From contig CAJWIW010000042.1 of assembly GCA_913041865.1 (NCBI GenBank), positions 1 through 8,405 of the forward strand: a DNA stretch of 8,405 nt, in the 5' to 3' direction. Below, one piece after another: positions 1 through 6,638 of this stretch. The stretch comes from an uncultured Gammaproteobacteria bacterium (GTDB lineage: Bacteria; Pseudomonadota; Gammaproteobacteria; GCA-002705445; GCA-002716945). How positions within the stretch are numbered: the first letter of the stretch is position 1; every line of letters begins with the position of its first letter. The notes under the pieces are model-generated. The model saw only the letters and a program-made list of their open reading frames with translations. It did no database searches and had not been told where the DNA came from. Both the position numbers and the translations under genes were made by a program.

Positions 1-2
1 AT

Positions 3-1421
3 ATTCAACCTAAACCCGGGACAGACGCTGCGCTTGCGTTAGGTATGATGCATTTAATTGTAAAAAATAGAAAACATGATCAAGCATTTCTTAAAAAACA
101 TACAACTGGCCACGAGTACTTTATTAAAAATATACTTCCTAAATATACTCCAGAAAAAGTTTCGAAAATTACGGGTCTCAAAAAGGAAATTATTATACAA
201 CTTGCAAAAGAGTATGCTGCTACGAAAAAAACATATATACGACCTAACTATGGACTTAATCGACACAGAAACGGAGGTATGATGGTGAGAGCAATAATGT
301 TGCTTCCAGCTATAACCGGTGCATGGAGAAATAAGAGCTCGGGTGTTTTTGTAGGATCAATTGAAGAGATGTGGAATGTTGATTTAAATAAACTACAGAG
401 ACCCGATCTCCTGAAAGATAACACTCCGCGGAGTATCAATATGATAAAAATCGGTGAAGCTCTTAATGATAAGAAATTAAATCCTCCAATTAAAAGTTTG
501 TTTGTCTGGAACTCAGATGTTGCTAATTGTGCACCCGATACTACAAGTGTAAGGAGAGGCTTAAAACGACAAGATTTATTTACTACTGTGCATGAGACTT
601 TTTGGACTGATAGTTGTAACTATGCAGATGTGGTTTTACCTGCAGATACTGCACTGGAACATCTTGACTTAAATGCACCTTATGGACATTATTATTTCAG
701 TCTCTCCCAACCTGCTATCAAGCCACTAGGTGAAAGTAAATCCAACCAAGATTTATTTAGAGAGCTTGCAAAATACATGGGGTATAAAGATAAATGCTTC
801 AAACAATCGGATGAGAGTATGATCAAAGATATGATTGACCCTAAACATAATCCACTTTTCACTGGTATCACTTATGAGAAACTTAAAAAAAGAGGTTGGA
901 TGAAAGGTAATGTTGCACATAAGAGAAGGGATTATCTTAAAAACGGCTGGCCAACCAAAGATGGGAAGATACAAATCTACTCAGAGGACACCAAAAAACT
1001 AGGCCTAGGCGCTTATCCCAATCATATTGAAGAATTTAAAGATAAGAAGCTCAAGAAAAAATATCCAATTCAAATTTTAAGTCCTGCCACACATCAGTTT
1101 ATTGGTAACTCATTTGTACCTGTTGAGAGGCTTAGGAATATGGCATCCAGACCAACCATTGAGATATCTAAAAAGGATGCGGATAAAAGAAAAATTAAAG
1201 ATGGTGATTTGTGTAAAATTTATAATGATGTAGGTGAGACTTATGCACATGCTGTGGTTATGGATACAATGCTTGAAGGTGTTGCCTCAACTCAAAAACA
1301 ATACAGGGGTTCACTGGTTAAAAACGGTGTCAATGCAAATGCACTAAACACACAAGATGTGACAGATATGGGCGAAGGTCCTATTTTCTATACGGTCCTA
1401 GCTCAAATTAAAAAAGTTTGA
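3..1421 (+). CDS. Molybdopterin oxidoreductase, DMSO reductase superfamily, 5' truncated by window edge
   Basis: This is the C-terminal part (472 residues visible) of a molybdenum/tungsten bis-pterin oxidoreductase of the BisC-type 'anaerobic dehydrogenase' group. The frame is open to the left edge, and codons from base 3 read IQPKPGTDAALALGMMH, the conserved pterin-contacting segment of the family. The ATG at 45 is therefore an internal methionine, not the start. Further family blocks are the YGLNRHRNGG/LPAITGAWR segment (bases ~250-335), VWNSDVANCAPD (~508-543), HETFWTDSCNYADVVLPADTALEHLD (~591-668, in two adjoining blocks) and YGHYYFSL. A C-terminal molybdopterin-dinucleotide-binding barrel covers roughly bases 1060-1421 and includes SPATHQFIGNSF. 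Family members are usually near 700 residues, so about one third is missing, including any N-terminal 4Fe-4S motif and the metal ligand. Substrate cannot be deduced: no partner electron-transfer subunit is visible downstream, and any partner would lie off the left edge. Family assignment is firm; specific reaction unknown. Confidence 0.93.
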   Translation: MQPKPGTDAALALGMMHLIVKNRKHDQAFLKKHTTGHEYFIKNILPKYTPEKVSKITGLKKEIIIQLAKEYAATKKTYIRPNYGLNRHRNGGMMVRAIMLLPAITGAWRNKSSGVFVGSIEEMWNVDLNKLQRPDLLKDNTPRSINMIKIGEALNDKKLNPPIKSLFVWNSDVANCAPDTTSVRRGLKRQDLFTTVHETFWTDSCNYADVVLPADTALEHLDLNAPYGHYYFSLSQPAIKPLGESKSNQDLFRELAKYMGYKDKCFKQSDESMIKDMIDPKHNPLFTGITYEKLKKRGWMKGNVAHKRRDYLKNGWPTKDGKIQIYSEDTKKLGLGAYPNHIEEFKDKKLKKKYPIQILSPATHQFIGNSFVPVERLRNMASRPTIEISKKDADKRKIKDGDLCKIYNDVGETYAHAVVMDTMLEGVASTQKQYRGSLVKNGVNANALNTQDVTDMGEGPIFYTVLAQIKKV

Positions 1422-1487
1422 TTATGCTCTTGGCTGATGATTTTTTGAAAAAATGCAGTATTCACTAGCCATATGAGTATTCATTAA

Positions 1488-1517
1488 TATACATGTCCAA
1501 TAATAATCTCCTATGAT
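1488..1517 (+). promoter_or_regulatory. Candidate promoter for the barrel/exported-protein pair
   Basis: The 167-base gap between the oxidoreductase stop and the next ATG holds no gene. A possible -10 TATGAT (1512-1517) lies 18 bases after TATACA (1488-1493), a 4/6 match to a -35 box. It would give a leader of about 65 bases. The region is AT-rich, so chance matches are likely; this is only a candidate. Confidence 0.25.
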
Positions 1518-1577
1518 TTACATGTTATCTATGTATTTTGTATTGATTTTGCTCATTAGTGGTGATTAGATGTAGTT

Positions 1578-1583
1578 AAGGGG
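1578..1583 (+). promoter_or_regulatory. Ribosome binding site of the inverse-autotransporter barrel gene
   Basis: AAGGGG sits 5 bases before the ATG at 1589. It is a good Shine-Dalgarno match and fixes that start, which is also the one that gives a clean signal peptide. Confidence 0.75.
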
Positions 1584-1588
1584 TAAAT

Positions 1589-2515
1589 ATGAATTACAAG
1601 GTCACATTATTGCTAGCAATATTGGTGTTCACACCGCTTAATGCCGGAGAGCCGGATATTGGTGGACAACTAGAATCTGCGGTTCAGAGTAAAATGAGAG
1701 ACACTGCTAATCGTGCTTTCTCATATGGTGATAATTTATTTGAAACATGGGCACGTGATAATATATCAAGCTTGAGACTTATCGAAGTTGAGACAAAAAT
1801 TACCGAAAGCGCAAAACCCCAGTTAAGACTGATAAGTCTTTTTGAAATTATCGGCGATGATACAAATGCAATACTGAGTCAACTATCCTTCTCAACATTC
1901 GATGATAGAGAGATTTTCAATGGTGGATTAGTTTATAGGGCTTTCAACAATGATAAAACAATCATGTATGGAACAAACTTGTTTTATGATCAACAGCTTC
2001 ATACTGGTCATAAAAGATTTAGTCTGGGATTTGAACTTAAATCATCCGTATATGATTTTAATCTAAACTTATATGATGCTTCATCATCTATACACCATAT
2101 AGAAGCTGTTCCGGAAGTAGCTGCTGGTGGGTATGATGCGGAGATTGGTGTCGTTATGCCATACTTGCCTTGGGCTAAAATTTACTACAAGGCATATCAG
2201 TGGAATAATGAAACACTCAATATAAAAAATGGCGAAAATTTGAGTTTGTACATGGAGCCCACCTCAAGGCTATCTCTAGAAGCGGGACTAAATAATAACA
2301 GCACACTGAGTTCGAAAAAGACGTTTGTTAAGCTTAATTATATTTTATGTTGTGCAGATGATAGTACCAGACCATCCATGTTTAACGTATCTTCAAGAGC
2401 TTTCAATTATGTACCGTTAGAAGAAAAGAGAATGTACGAAAAAGTTAGAAGAGAAAATAATATTATTGTCGTCAGAGGTGGTGGTGGCATTTCAGTTACA
2501 GCGAGTGGTTTTTGA
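1589..2515 (+). CDS. Standalone inverse-autotransporter (intimin/invasin-type) outer-membrane beta-barrel, no passenger
   Basis: This 308-residue protein has a signal peptide (residues 1-19, hydrophobic LLLAILVF core, cleavage near NAG). A short periplasmic/linker segment follows (20-75, with the ANRAF...NLFETWARDN pattern seen before the barrel in intimins). The barrel spans about 76-255, with alternating beta-strands and the family blocks GTNLFYDQQLHTGHKRFSLGFE (128-149, two adjoining pieces) and GYDAEIGVVMPYLPWAKIYY (181-200). Residues 279-294, EKRMYEKVRRENNIIV, match the linker that in intimin and invasin follows the barrel and leads into extracellular Ig-like domains. Here the protein stops 14 residues later, after four glycines, ending in Phe. 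No LysM or Ig-like domain is present. In known members the barrel sits in the outer membrane and exports its own C-terminal passenger; this one has none, and a secreted protein gene starts one base downstream. Barrel family call is by residue pattern and fairly strong; role is inferred. Confidence 0.8.
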   Translation: MNYKVTLLLAILVFTPLNAGEPDIGGQLESAVQSKMRDTANRAFSYGDNLFETWARDNISSLRLIEVETKITESAKPQLRLISLFEIIGDDTNAILSQLSFSTFDDREIFNGGLVYRAFNNDKTIMYGTNLFYDQQLHTGHKRFSLGFELKSSVYDFNLNLYDASSSIHHIEAVPEVAAGGYDAEIGVVMPYLPWAKIYYKAYQWNNETLNIKNGENLSLYMEPTSRLSLEAGLNNNSTLSSKKTFVKLNYILCCADDSTRPSMFNVSSRAFNYVPLEEKRMYEKVRRENNIIVVRGGGGISVTASGF

Positions 2516-2516
2516 T

Positions 2517-3365
2517 ATGAGAAGATTTTTATTAATAATTTCTATAATTACAACATCATTATTACCAGTTGAGCAAACAGAGGCTGCTTGTGCAGCAGAT
2601 AGTGATGGTGTAATTACAGTTACAGATAATAGTTGTTCAGTTCAACCGGATAGCTACGGCATAACTATGTATAAAATGTATTTCTGTACTTCAGCACCAA
2701 CTGCCGCAACAACCTCTGATGAGGCTGATATTAGTTCATGTGTCTTAGTTTTTGATGCTGGTGAAACAGGAAGTAGAGTTGATATGACAGGCACGGGAGA
2801 TGCTGGTGCTTTTAGTGGTGCTACATTTATCAGACCAGAACCAAATACATATACTCATGGTTATATGTTAATAGATAATGTTTTCTATGTTCAATATGCT
2901 GCAAAATTCAACGAGTCAAAAGAAGGCTCAAAGACAGGAACAGATAATGGTGTATACTGTGGAACGCTTGCTGGAACGGGTAATGAGAGCACAGGTCAAT
3001 CTACAACTTGCGGCAGCTCTGCAATCACTGCTGGAGAATGGGGTGCACAGCTTACTAGTTTCAACGGAAGCGCTAGTTGCCTGGCGATAGTGACGGCTAG
3101 TAATCTAAACAATACTGGTGCTGATATAACTGGTGTCCTAGAGACAAGTGCAGGATTAAGAACGTCAGATTGTTCCGATGTTGATAAACTTAGCGGAATC
3201 CAAACTTTTGGATCGCCAGTGGTAATCACCAAAAATTTAAAAACAATAGATGTAGCTTTTGGTATAAGTGAAGGTATGACAATCTGGGAGAATGGTTCGA
3301 CTCCTCCAGTTATCAATATGGGCAGTGGTCCTTTTCAAGCAGTAATAACCGCAGTAAATTACTAA
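2517..3365 (+). CDS. Exported eight-cysteine protein of unknown family, coupled to the barrel gene
   Basis: The protein has 282 residues from the ATG at 2517. The start was chosen because it opens directly into a signal peptide (MRRFLLIISIITTSLLP, cleavage about residue 23 at TEA/A). The frame stays open upstream to a TTG at 2466, but that would bury the signal peptide. The mature part is rich in Gly, Thr, Ser and Asp, poor in Lys/Arg, and looks largely beta-structured. It has eight cysteines (25, 40, 57, 75, 148, 165, 188, 219), an even number compatible with four disulfides formed in the periplasm. One notable block is DSYGITMYKMYFCTSAPTAA (45-64). I do not recognise a domain; it has no obvious Ig-like repeats. 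The gene begins one base after the barrel gene's TGA with no clear ribosome binding site, so translational coupling is likely. Plausible roles are a surface adhesin or passenger carried by the barrel, or a periplasmic partner. Gene is solid, function unknown. Confidence 0.85.
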   Translation: MRRFLLIISIITTSLLPVEQTEAACAADSDGVITVTDNSCSVQPDSYGITMYKMYFCTSAPTAATTSDEADISSCVLVFDAGETGSRVDMTGTGDAGAFSGATFIRPEPNTYTHGYMLIDNVFYVQYAAKFNESKEGSKTGTDNGVYCGTLAGTGNESTGQSTTCGSSAITAGEWGAQLTSFNGSASCLAIVTASNLNNTGADITGVLETSAGLRTSDCSDVDKLSGIQTFGSPVVITKNLKTIDVAFGISEGMTIWENGSTPPVINMGSGPFQAVITAVNY

Positions 3366-3571
3366 CTTAGTGGCTGTTTAAGGGCTGCTATTAAAGCGTC
3401 TTGATTTGAATAAACTAGGTAAATGTAGACAAGTACACCAACAACACCTATAACTTTCGTGTGTAAAAACTTGTTTAAACGACTAAATGAGCCTAAGCAT
3501 TGACTAAAGTTATAAGCAAAATAACCTACTGCAAAAAAAAATGTTAAACCCAATAAAGTAATTATAATCAT
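3362..3571 (-). CDS. Small predicted two-helix membrane protein, hypothetical
   Basis: It encodes 69 residues with two hydrophobic segments (about 2-22 and 39-54) joined by a short basic loop (RLNKFLHTK) and ending in a polar tail. It lies 21 bases downstream of the lipoprotein gene on the same strand, so the two may be co-transcribed. No clear Shine-Dalgarno sequence precedes the ATG. Its TAG stop overlaps the TAA stop of the convergent exported-protein gene (shared CTAA at 3362-3365). I recognise no family. The coherent membrane topology and tight packing favour a real gene, but AT-rich DNA readily gives hydrophobic chance frames, so confidence is moderate. Confidence 0.5.
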   Translation of the reverse strand: MIIITLLGLTFFFAVGYFAYNFSQCLGSFSRLNKFLHTKVIGVVGVLVYIYLVYSNQDALIAALKQPLS

Positions 3572-3592
3572 ATATTTACAATAACGATTTTT

Positions 3593-4009
3593 TTATTCTA
3601 AAACAATAGTAATTTTCTGATCTTTCATTTCACAATTTTCATTATCAATTAAATTTAAAAATTGTCCCATTGGAGTTATAGAATCAACTGCTCTATCAAA
3701 TAGATATCCTAGACCTGAATTAATGAGAAAATTTTCTGTTTCATCGTCATCAGAAATAATGCCATATTGTCCTTCGGTGGCACCAGCACGACAGAGTACA
3801 TTGATTGATGAACATTCTGTCATAAATGTAATAGTTTTCGGTGCGAGTGTTTCAATTTTATCGGAAGATGAAAAAACAGTACAAACCGCATCTACTCTCT
3901 GGTTATCTAGATTCACAGTATTTAATTCAATCTTCACTGGAACTTTTGCTGCCTGCATTGACGCGCAGGATGTAAGACAAAAAGCAAAGATTAGTATCAA
4001 GATCTTCAT
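3593..4009 (-). CDS. Small lipoprotein, probably outer-membrane, hypothetical
   Basis: It encodes 138 residues. A lipoprotein signal peptide ends in the lipobox LTSC, so the lipidated cysteine is residue 15. Residue +2 is Ala, which does not signal inner-membrane retention, so Lol-mediated delivery to the outer membrane is expected. The mature part has four more cysteines (43, 66, 73, 126) in a pattern VDAVCTV...APKTITF...INVLCRAG. This recalls small lipoproteins with a compact beta domain followed by a Gly-containing hydrophobic helix (here about 95-122, SGLGYLFDRAVDSI). That likeness is loose, and I assign no family. The only upstream Shine-Dalgarno-like sequences are GAG four bases before the ATG and GGGAG about 15 bases away, both weak. 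A 69-residue membrane protein gene follows after 21 bases. Position between two surface-related genes and the redox cluster does not fix a function. Confidence 0.75.
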   Translation of the reverse strand: MKILILIFAFCLTSCASMQAAKVPVKIELNTVNLDNQRVDAVCTVFSSSDKIETLAPKTITFMTECSSINVLCRAGATEGQYGIISDDDETENFLINSGLGYLFDRAVDSITPMGQFLNLIDNENCEMKDQKITIVLE

Positions 4010-4043
4010 AATACTCGTGGATCACTCCCAAGTACGTTTGTAA

Positions 4044-4065
4044 GAAATGAATTGAAGTTCATTTC
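4044..4065. repeat. Perfect 8-bp inverted repeat with 6-base loop in the dehydrogenase/lipoprotein gap
   Basis: GAAATGAA (4044-4051) and TTCATTTC (4058-4065) are exact reverse complements around TTGAAG. The repeat lies in the 97-base gap between the dehydrogenase stop (4107) and the lipoprotein ATG (4009), 35-56 bases before that ATG. It is AT-rich with no following T-run on the - strand, so a standard intrinsic terminator is unlikely. An operator or mRNA hairpin is possible. Confidence 0.45.
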
Positions 4066-4106
4066 AGAATAGTGAAATTAGTTTGTTGAATTATAGCATT
4101 ATCCAT

Positions 4107-4937
4107 CTAGATAGACTTCCATATTTCTGTGCTGAGTGTCCATAATCTTTCAGCAACATCTTTATCATAACTTATATTAGACGATTTCACAGGTCTTGAT
4201 TTAATAAAATAACCTCCGCTAAAGGAGTCTACTTCTGGGCTTGTTGCCAAATATGTAGGCGTAAATGCTCCTTGTCTACTTGTTATAGCAAAAAATTTAA
4301 TAAATGATGAGATGGTTTTATAAATCATACTGCTATTATTATTAGCTATATTAGTATTAACAACACCAGGATGTAGACAGTTAACTGTGAGATGAGAGTT
4401 AGTTTTATCCAATATTGAATTCAAATGATAAGTAAAATAGATATTAGCTAACTTGGAGTTTTTATATTGCATCCATCCATTAAATTTATTTGGACATCTA
4501 AAATCATCATTAATTCTTGCTCCACGATGTGCTTCGGAAGCAACATTGATGACCCTGGATGTAACATTCTCGATGAGGATGTTTGTGACAATAAAATAGC
4601 TCATGTGGTTTAATGCAAATGTTCTCTCATAACCCTCCTCAGTGATTTCGAAATCCATAAAAATACCTCCTGCATTATTTATCAAGCAATCAATCTCTTT
4701 ATGATTAGTTTTAATTTTATTGCTTATTTCAATAGTGTTACAAAGTGATGAGAGATCACATGTATATGACGAAGTCGATATAGAGAAATTCCTTTCTAAA
4801 TCTTTACATAAAGTTTTCAGCTTATCTTCTGATCTGCTTACTAGTATAAGATCATAACCATGCTCAGCAAGTATTTTCGAAGTCTCCAAGCCTATACCTG
4901 AGGTAGCTCCAGTTATTAGACAATTTTTTGTACCCAT
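4107..4937 (-). CDS. Short-chain dehydrogenase/reductase, retinol-dehydrogenase-like
   Basis: This 276-residue classical-type SDR is predicted to be a cytosolic NAD(P)-dependent oxidoreductase. A Rossmann fold opens with TGATSGIG (9-16), the dinucleotide-binding glycine motif. Other landmarks are CDLSS (60-64), NNAG (87-90), Asn110, Ser134 in NVASEAH, the catalytic Y158-x-x-x-K162 (YKNSK), and HPGVVNTNI (189-197). The tetrad Asn-Ser-Tyr-Lys is therefore complete. Arg35 just after the second strand (LVSRS) favours NADP(H). The VASEAHRGARI stretch and the C-terminal FSGGYF...AERLWTLSTEIW resemble the retinol dehydrogenase/WWOX-like subgroup, which acts on varied lipophilic alcohols and aldehydes; the substrate cannot be read from sequence. 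It starts 4 bases after the 92-residue membrane protein gene, itself 5 bases after pntB, without a clear ribosome binding site, so it looks like the distal gene of the transhydrogenase operon. Length is normal for the family. Confidence 0.92.
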   Translation of the reverse strand: MGTKNCLITGATSGIGLETSKILAEHGYDLILVSRSEDKLKTLCKDLERNFSISTSSYTCDLSSLCNTIEISNKIKTNHKEIDCLINNAGGIFMDFEITEEGYERTFALNHMSYFIVTNILIENVTSRVINVASEAHRGARINDDFRCPNKFNGWMQYKNSKLANIYFTYHLNSILDKTNSHLTVNCLHPGVVNTNIANNNSSMIYKTISSFIKFFAITSRQGAFTPTYLATSPEVDSFSGGYFIKSRPVKSSNISYDKDVAERLWTLSTEIWKSI

Positions 4938-4941
4938 GATA

Positions 4942-5220
4942 CTACAATGAAATTTTTAAAAGTATTATTACTAATACAGTTAGTATGCTTATGGCTATAA
5001 ATAAAACTAGTCTTTGGAAATTTGACGCGTCTCTGCTAACGAGTTTTCGATATTTCTGATAAAGCAGATTATTAGAATAGTTCGGCAAATATAGATCCAA
5101 GAAAACGAGCCGTCTTATTCTTCTGCTTGATGGGTTAATCTTGTTTTTAGTAGCGATCTCGAGTACTTCTCTTATATACCTATAATCAACAATCCTAATG
5201 CTTTGTGTTTTCTTTTTCAT
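4942..5220 (-). CDS. Small tail-anchored membrane protein between pntB and the dehydrogenase, hypothetical
   Basis: It encodes 92 residues. A polar, strongly basic N-terminal part (MKKKTQSIRI, then SSRRIRRL at 31-38) includes a segment with several Tyr and Leu (LDLYLPNYSNNLLYQKY, 41-57). A single hydrophobic helix closes the protein (about 71-89), followed by three residues. The charge distribution predicts the N-terminal domain in the cytoplasm and a C-terminal membrane anchor. It lies 5 bases after the pntB stop and 4 bases before the dehydrogenase start, all on the same strand, so it is very likely co-transcribed and could act with the transhydrogenase or the dehydrogenase at the inner membrane. 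No family recognised. The tight packing is the main support that it is a real gene. Confidence 0.7.
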   Translation of the reverse strand: MKKKTQSIRIVDYRYIREVLEIATKNKINPSSRRIRRLVFLDLYLPNYSNNLLYQKYRKLVSRDASNFQRLVLFIAISILTVLVIILLKISL

Positions 5221-5225
5221 TATGA

Positions 5226-6638
5226 TTATGCTGATTGAAGATTACCTAGAACTTCATCCATGGTTTTTTTAGCATCACCAAAAAGCATCCGAGTATTGTC
5301 TTTGAAGAATAGAGGATTTTGCACGCCTGCATATCCAGTTGCCATGCCTCTCTTAAGTACAACTGTAGTTTTTCCTTTCCAGCACTCTAAAACAGGCATA
5401 CCTGCAATAGGACTGTTTGGGTCTTCAAGCGCAGATGGATTCACAATATCATTAGCGCCAATAATGATAGAAACGTCAACATTATTAAAGTCATCGTTAA
5501 TTTCATCCATCTCATATACTATGTCATAAGGTACTTTCGCTTCAGCTAAGAGAACATTCATGTGGCCAGGCATTCTTCCAGCAACAGGATGAATAGCAAA
5601 TTCAACGTCAACATTTTTCTTTTTAAGTAATTTTACTATCTCATTTACAGTATGTTGTGCTTGAGAAACTGCCATTCCGTAACCAGGTATTATCATAACC
5701 TTTTTTGAAGTCAGAAGAAGATCTGTTAATTCATCAGAATTGATTGAGGTTACCTCTCCTTGCTCAGACACTGTTGTTGCGACAGGAGCTGAGTCTGTAC
5801 CAAAACCACCTGCAATAACCGATATGAAACTTCTATTCATGGCACGACACATTATGTAACTCAATATTGCACCACTACTTCCAACTAATGCGCCAACAAC
5901 AATTAAAAGATCGTTACTTAACATAAATCCAGTAGCAGACGCTGCCCATCCTGAATAGGAGTTAAGCATCGAAACGACAACAGGCATATCAGCACCTCCG
6001 ATAGCCATTACCAAATGGATCCCAAAAATAAGAGCAAGCAATGTCATTAAACCAAGGGGGTATATAGCATTAGAAATCAGAGGATCAATCGTAAACATAT
6101 AGCCAAGATAAATAATTACAAATACAATAATCAGATTAAGGTAGTGTCTAGCCGGTAATATAAGTGGGTTACCACTCATTTTTCCACTGAGTTTACCAAA
6201 TGCAATAATCGACCCTGAAAAAGTTATTGCTCCGATAAATATCCCTATGAATATTTCAATACTATGTATTGTTTTTTCTACACCCGTCAGGCTAATTGTT
6301 TCATCCAAAAAGTTTACATAACCTACTAATACTGCTGCCAGTCCGACTAAACTATGAAGTATTGCAACTAACTCAGGCATCTGTGTCATTTGCACTTTCC
6401 TAGCAAGAAAAATCCCAATAACTGCTCCTGAAACCATAAGCGCAATGATTAGATGATAATTTTTAGTGACGTATGGGCCAAATAGAGTTGCAATGATAGC
6501 AACTGTCATTCCTATCATCCCATACATATTACCTTTTCTAGATGATTCTTGGTGGCTAAGTCCACCTAATGTAAGTATGAATAACACAGTAGCCCCAATG
6601 TATAAGGCGCGAACTAGGTCTATTTCGAACGATATCAT
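5226..6638 (-). CDS. pntB: NAD(P) transhydrogenase subunit beta
   Basis: This 470-residue subunit (E. coli PntB is 462) is the membrane-embedded, NADP(H)-binding half of the proton-translocating transhydrogenase of the inner membrane. It uses the proton gradient to drive hydride transfer from NADH to NADP+. The N-terminal ~270 residues are a bundle of hydrophobic helices carrying the proton-path residues: His95 in PELVAILHSLVGLAAVLVGY (88-107), equivalent to the E. coli beta-His91, Asp217 in GGADMPV, and Asn226 in MLNSYSGWAA. The C-terminal domain (about 290-470) binds NADP(H) with GYGMAVSQAQ (319-328), HPVAGRMPGHMNVLLAEAKV (350-369), GANDIVNPSA (394-403) and GYAGVQNPLFFKDNTRMLFG (435-454). 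All key blocks are present, so it looks functional. Its ATG overlaps the pntA TGA (ATGA, 6638-6635), the expected coupling of the two subunits. Confidence 0.98.
   Translation of the reverse strand: MISFEIDLVRALYIGATVLFILTLGGLSHQESSRKGNMYGMIGMTVAIIATLFGPYVTKNYHLIIALMVSGAVIGIFLARKVQMTQMPELVAILHSLVGLAAVLVGYVNFLDETISLTGVEKTIHSIEIFIGIFIGAITFSGSIIAFGKLSGKMSGNPLILPARHYLNLIIVFVIIYLGYMFTIDPLISNAIYPLGLMTLLALIFGIHLVMAIGGADMPVVVSMLNSYSGWAASATGFMLSNDLLIVVGALVGSSGAILSYIMCRAMNRSFISVIAGGFGTDSAPVATTVSEQGEVTSINSDELTDLLLTSKKVMIIPGYGMAVSQAQHTVNEIVKLLKKKNVDVEFAIHPVAGRMPGHMNVLLAEAKVPYDIVYEMDEINDDFNNVDVSIIIGANDIVNPSALEDPNSPIAGMPVLECWKGKTTVVLKRGMATGYAGVQNPLFFKDNTRMLFGDAKKTMDEVLGNLQSA

Noticed and set aside
1440..1454. 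Palindrome ATTTTTTGAAAAAAT after the oxidoreductase as a terminator
   Set aside because: The stem is all A/T with a one-base centre, and there is no GC stem followed by a T-run. It is a weak fold and common in AT-rich DNA.
2477..2488. GGT trinucleotide run as a phase-variation switch
   Set aside because: It is only three GGT plus GGC, and slippage by whole triplets would not shift the frame.
2466..2516. Earlier start (TTG at 2466) for the exported protein
   Set aside because: It would place 17 polar and mixed residues before the hydrophobic signal core and overlap the barrel gene by 50 bases. The ATG at 2517 gives a textbook signal peptide.
2585..2591. Lipobox at the end of the exported protein's signal peptide (EAAC)
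   Set aside because: The -3 residue is Glu, which is not acceptable in a lipobox; cleavage by signal peptidase I near TEA is more likely.
2400..2600. Barrel and exported protein as one gene broken by a frameshift
   Set aside because: A complete signal peptide with an initiating ATG sits exactly at the junction, and the barrel's linker ends naturally. Two coupled genes fit better than a broken single passenger protein.
3723..4043. 106-residue + strand frame opposite the lipoprotein gene
   Set aside because: The - strand frame has a proper lipoprotein signal peptide and lipobox; the + strand frame has no recognisable feature.
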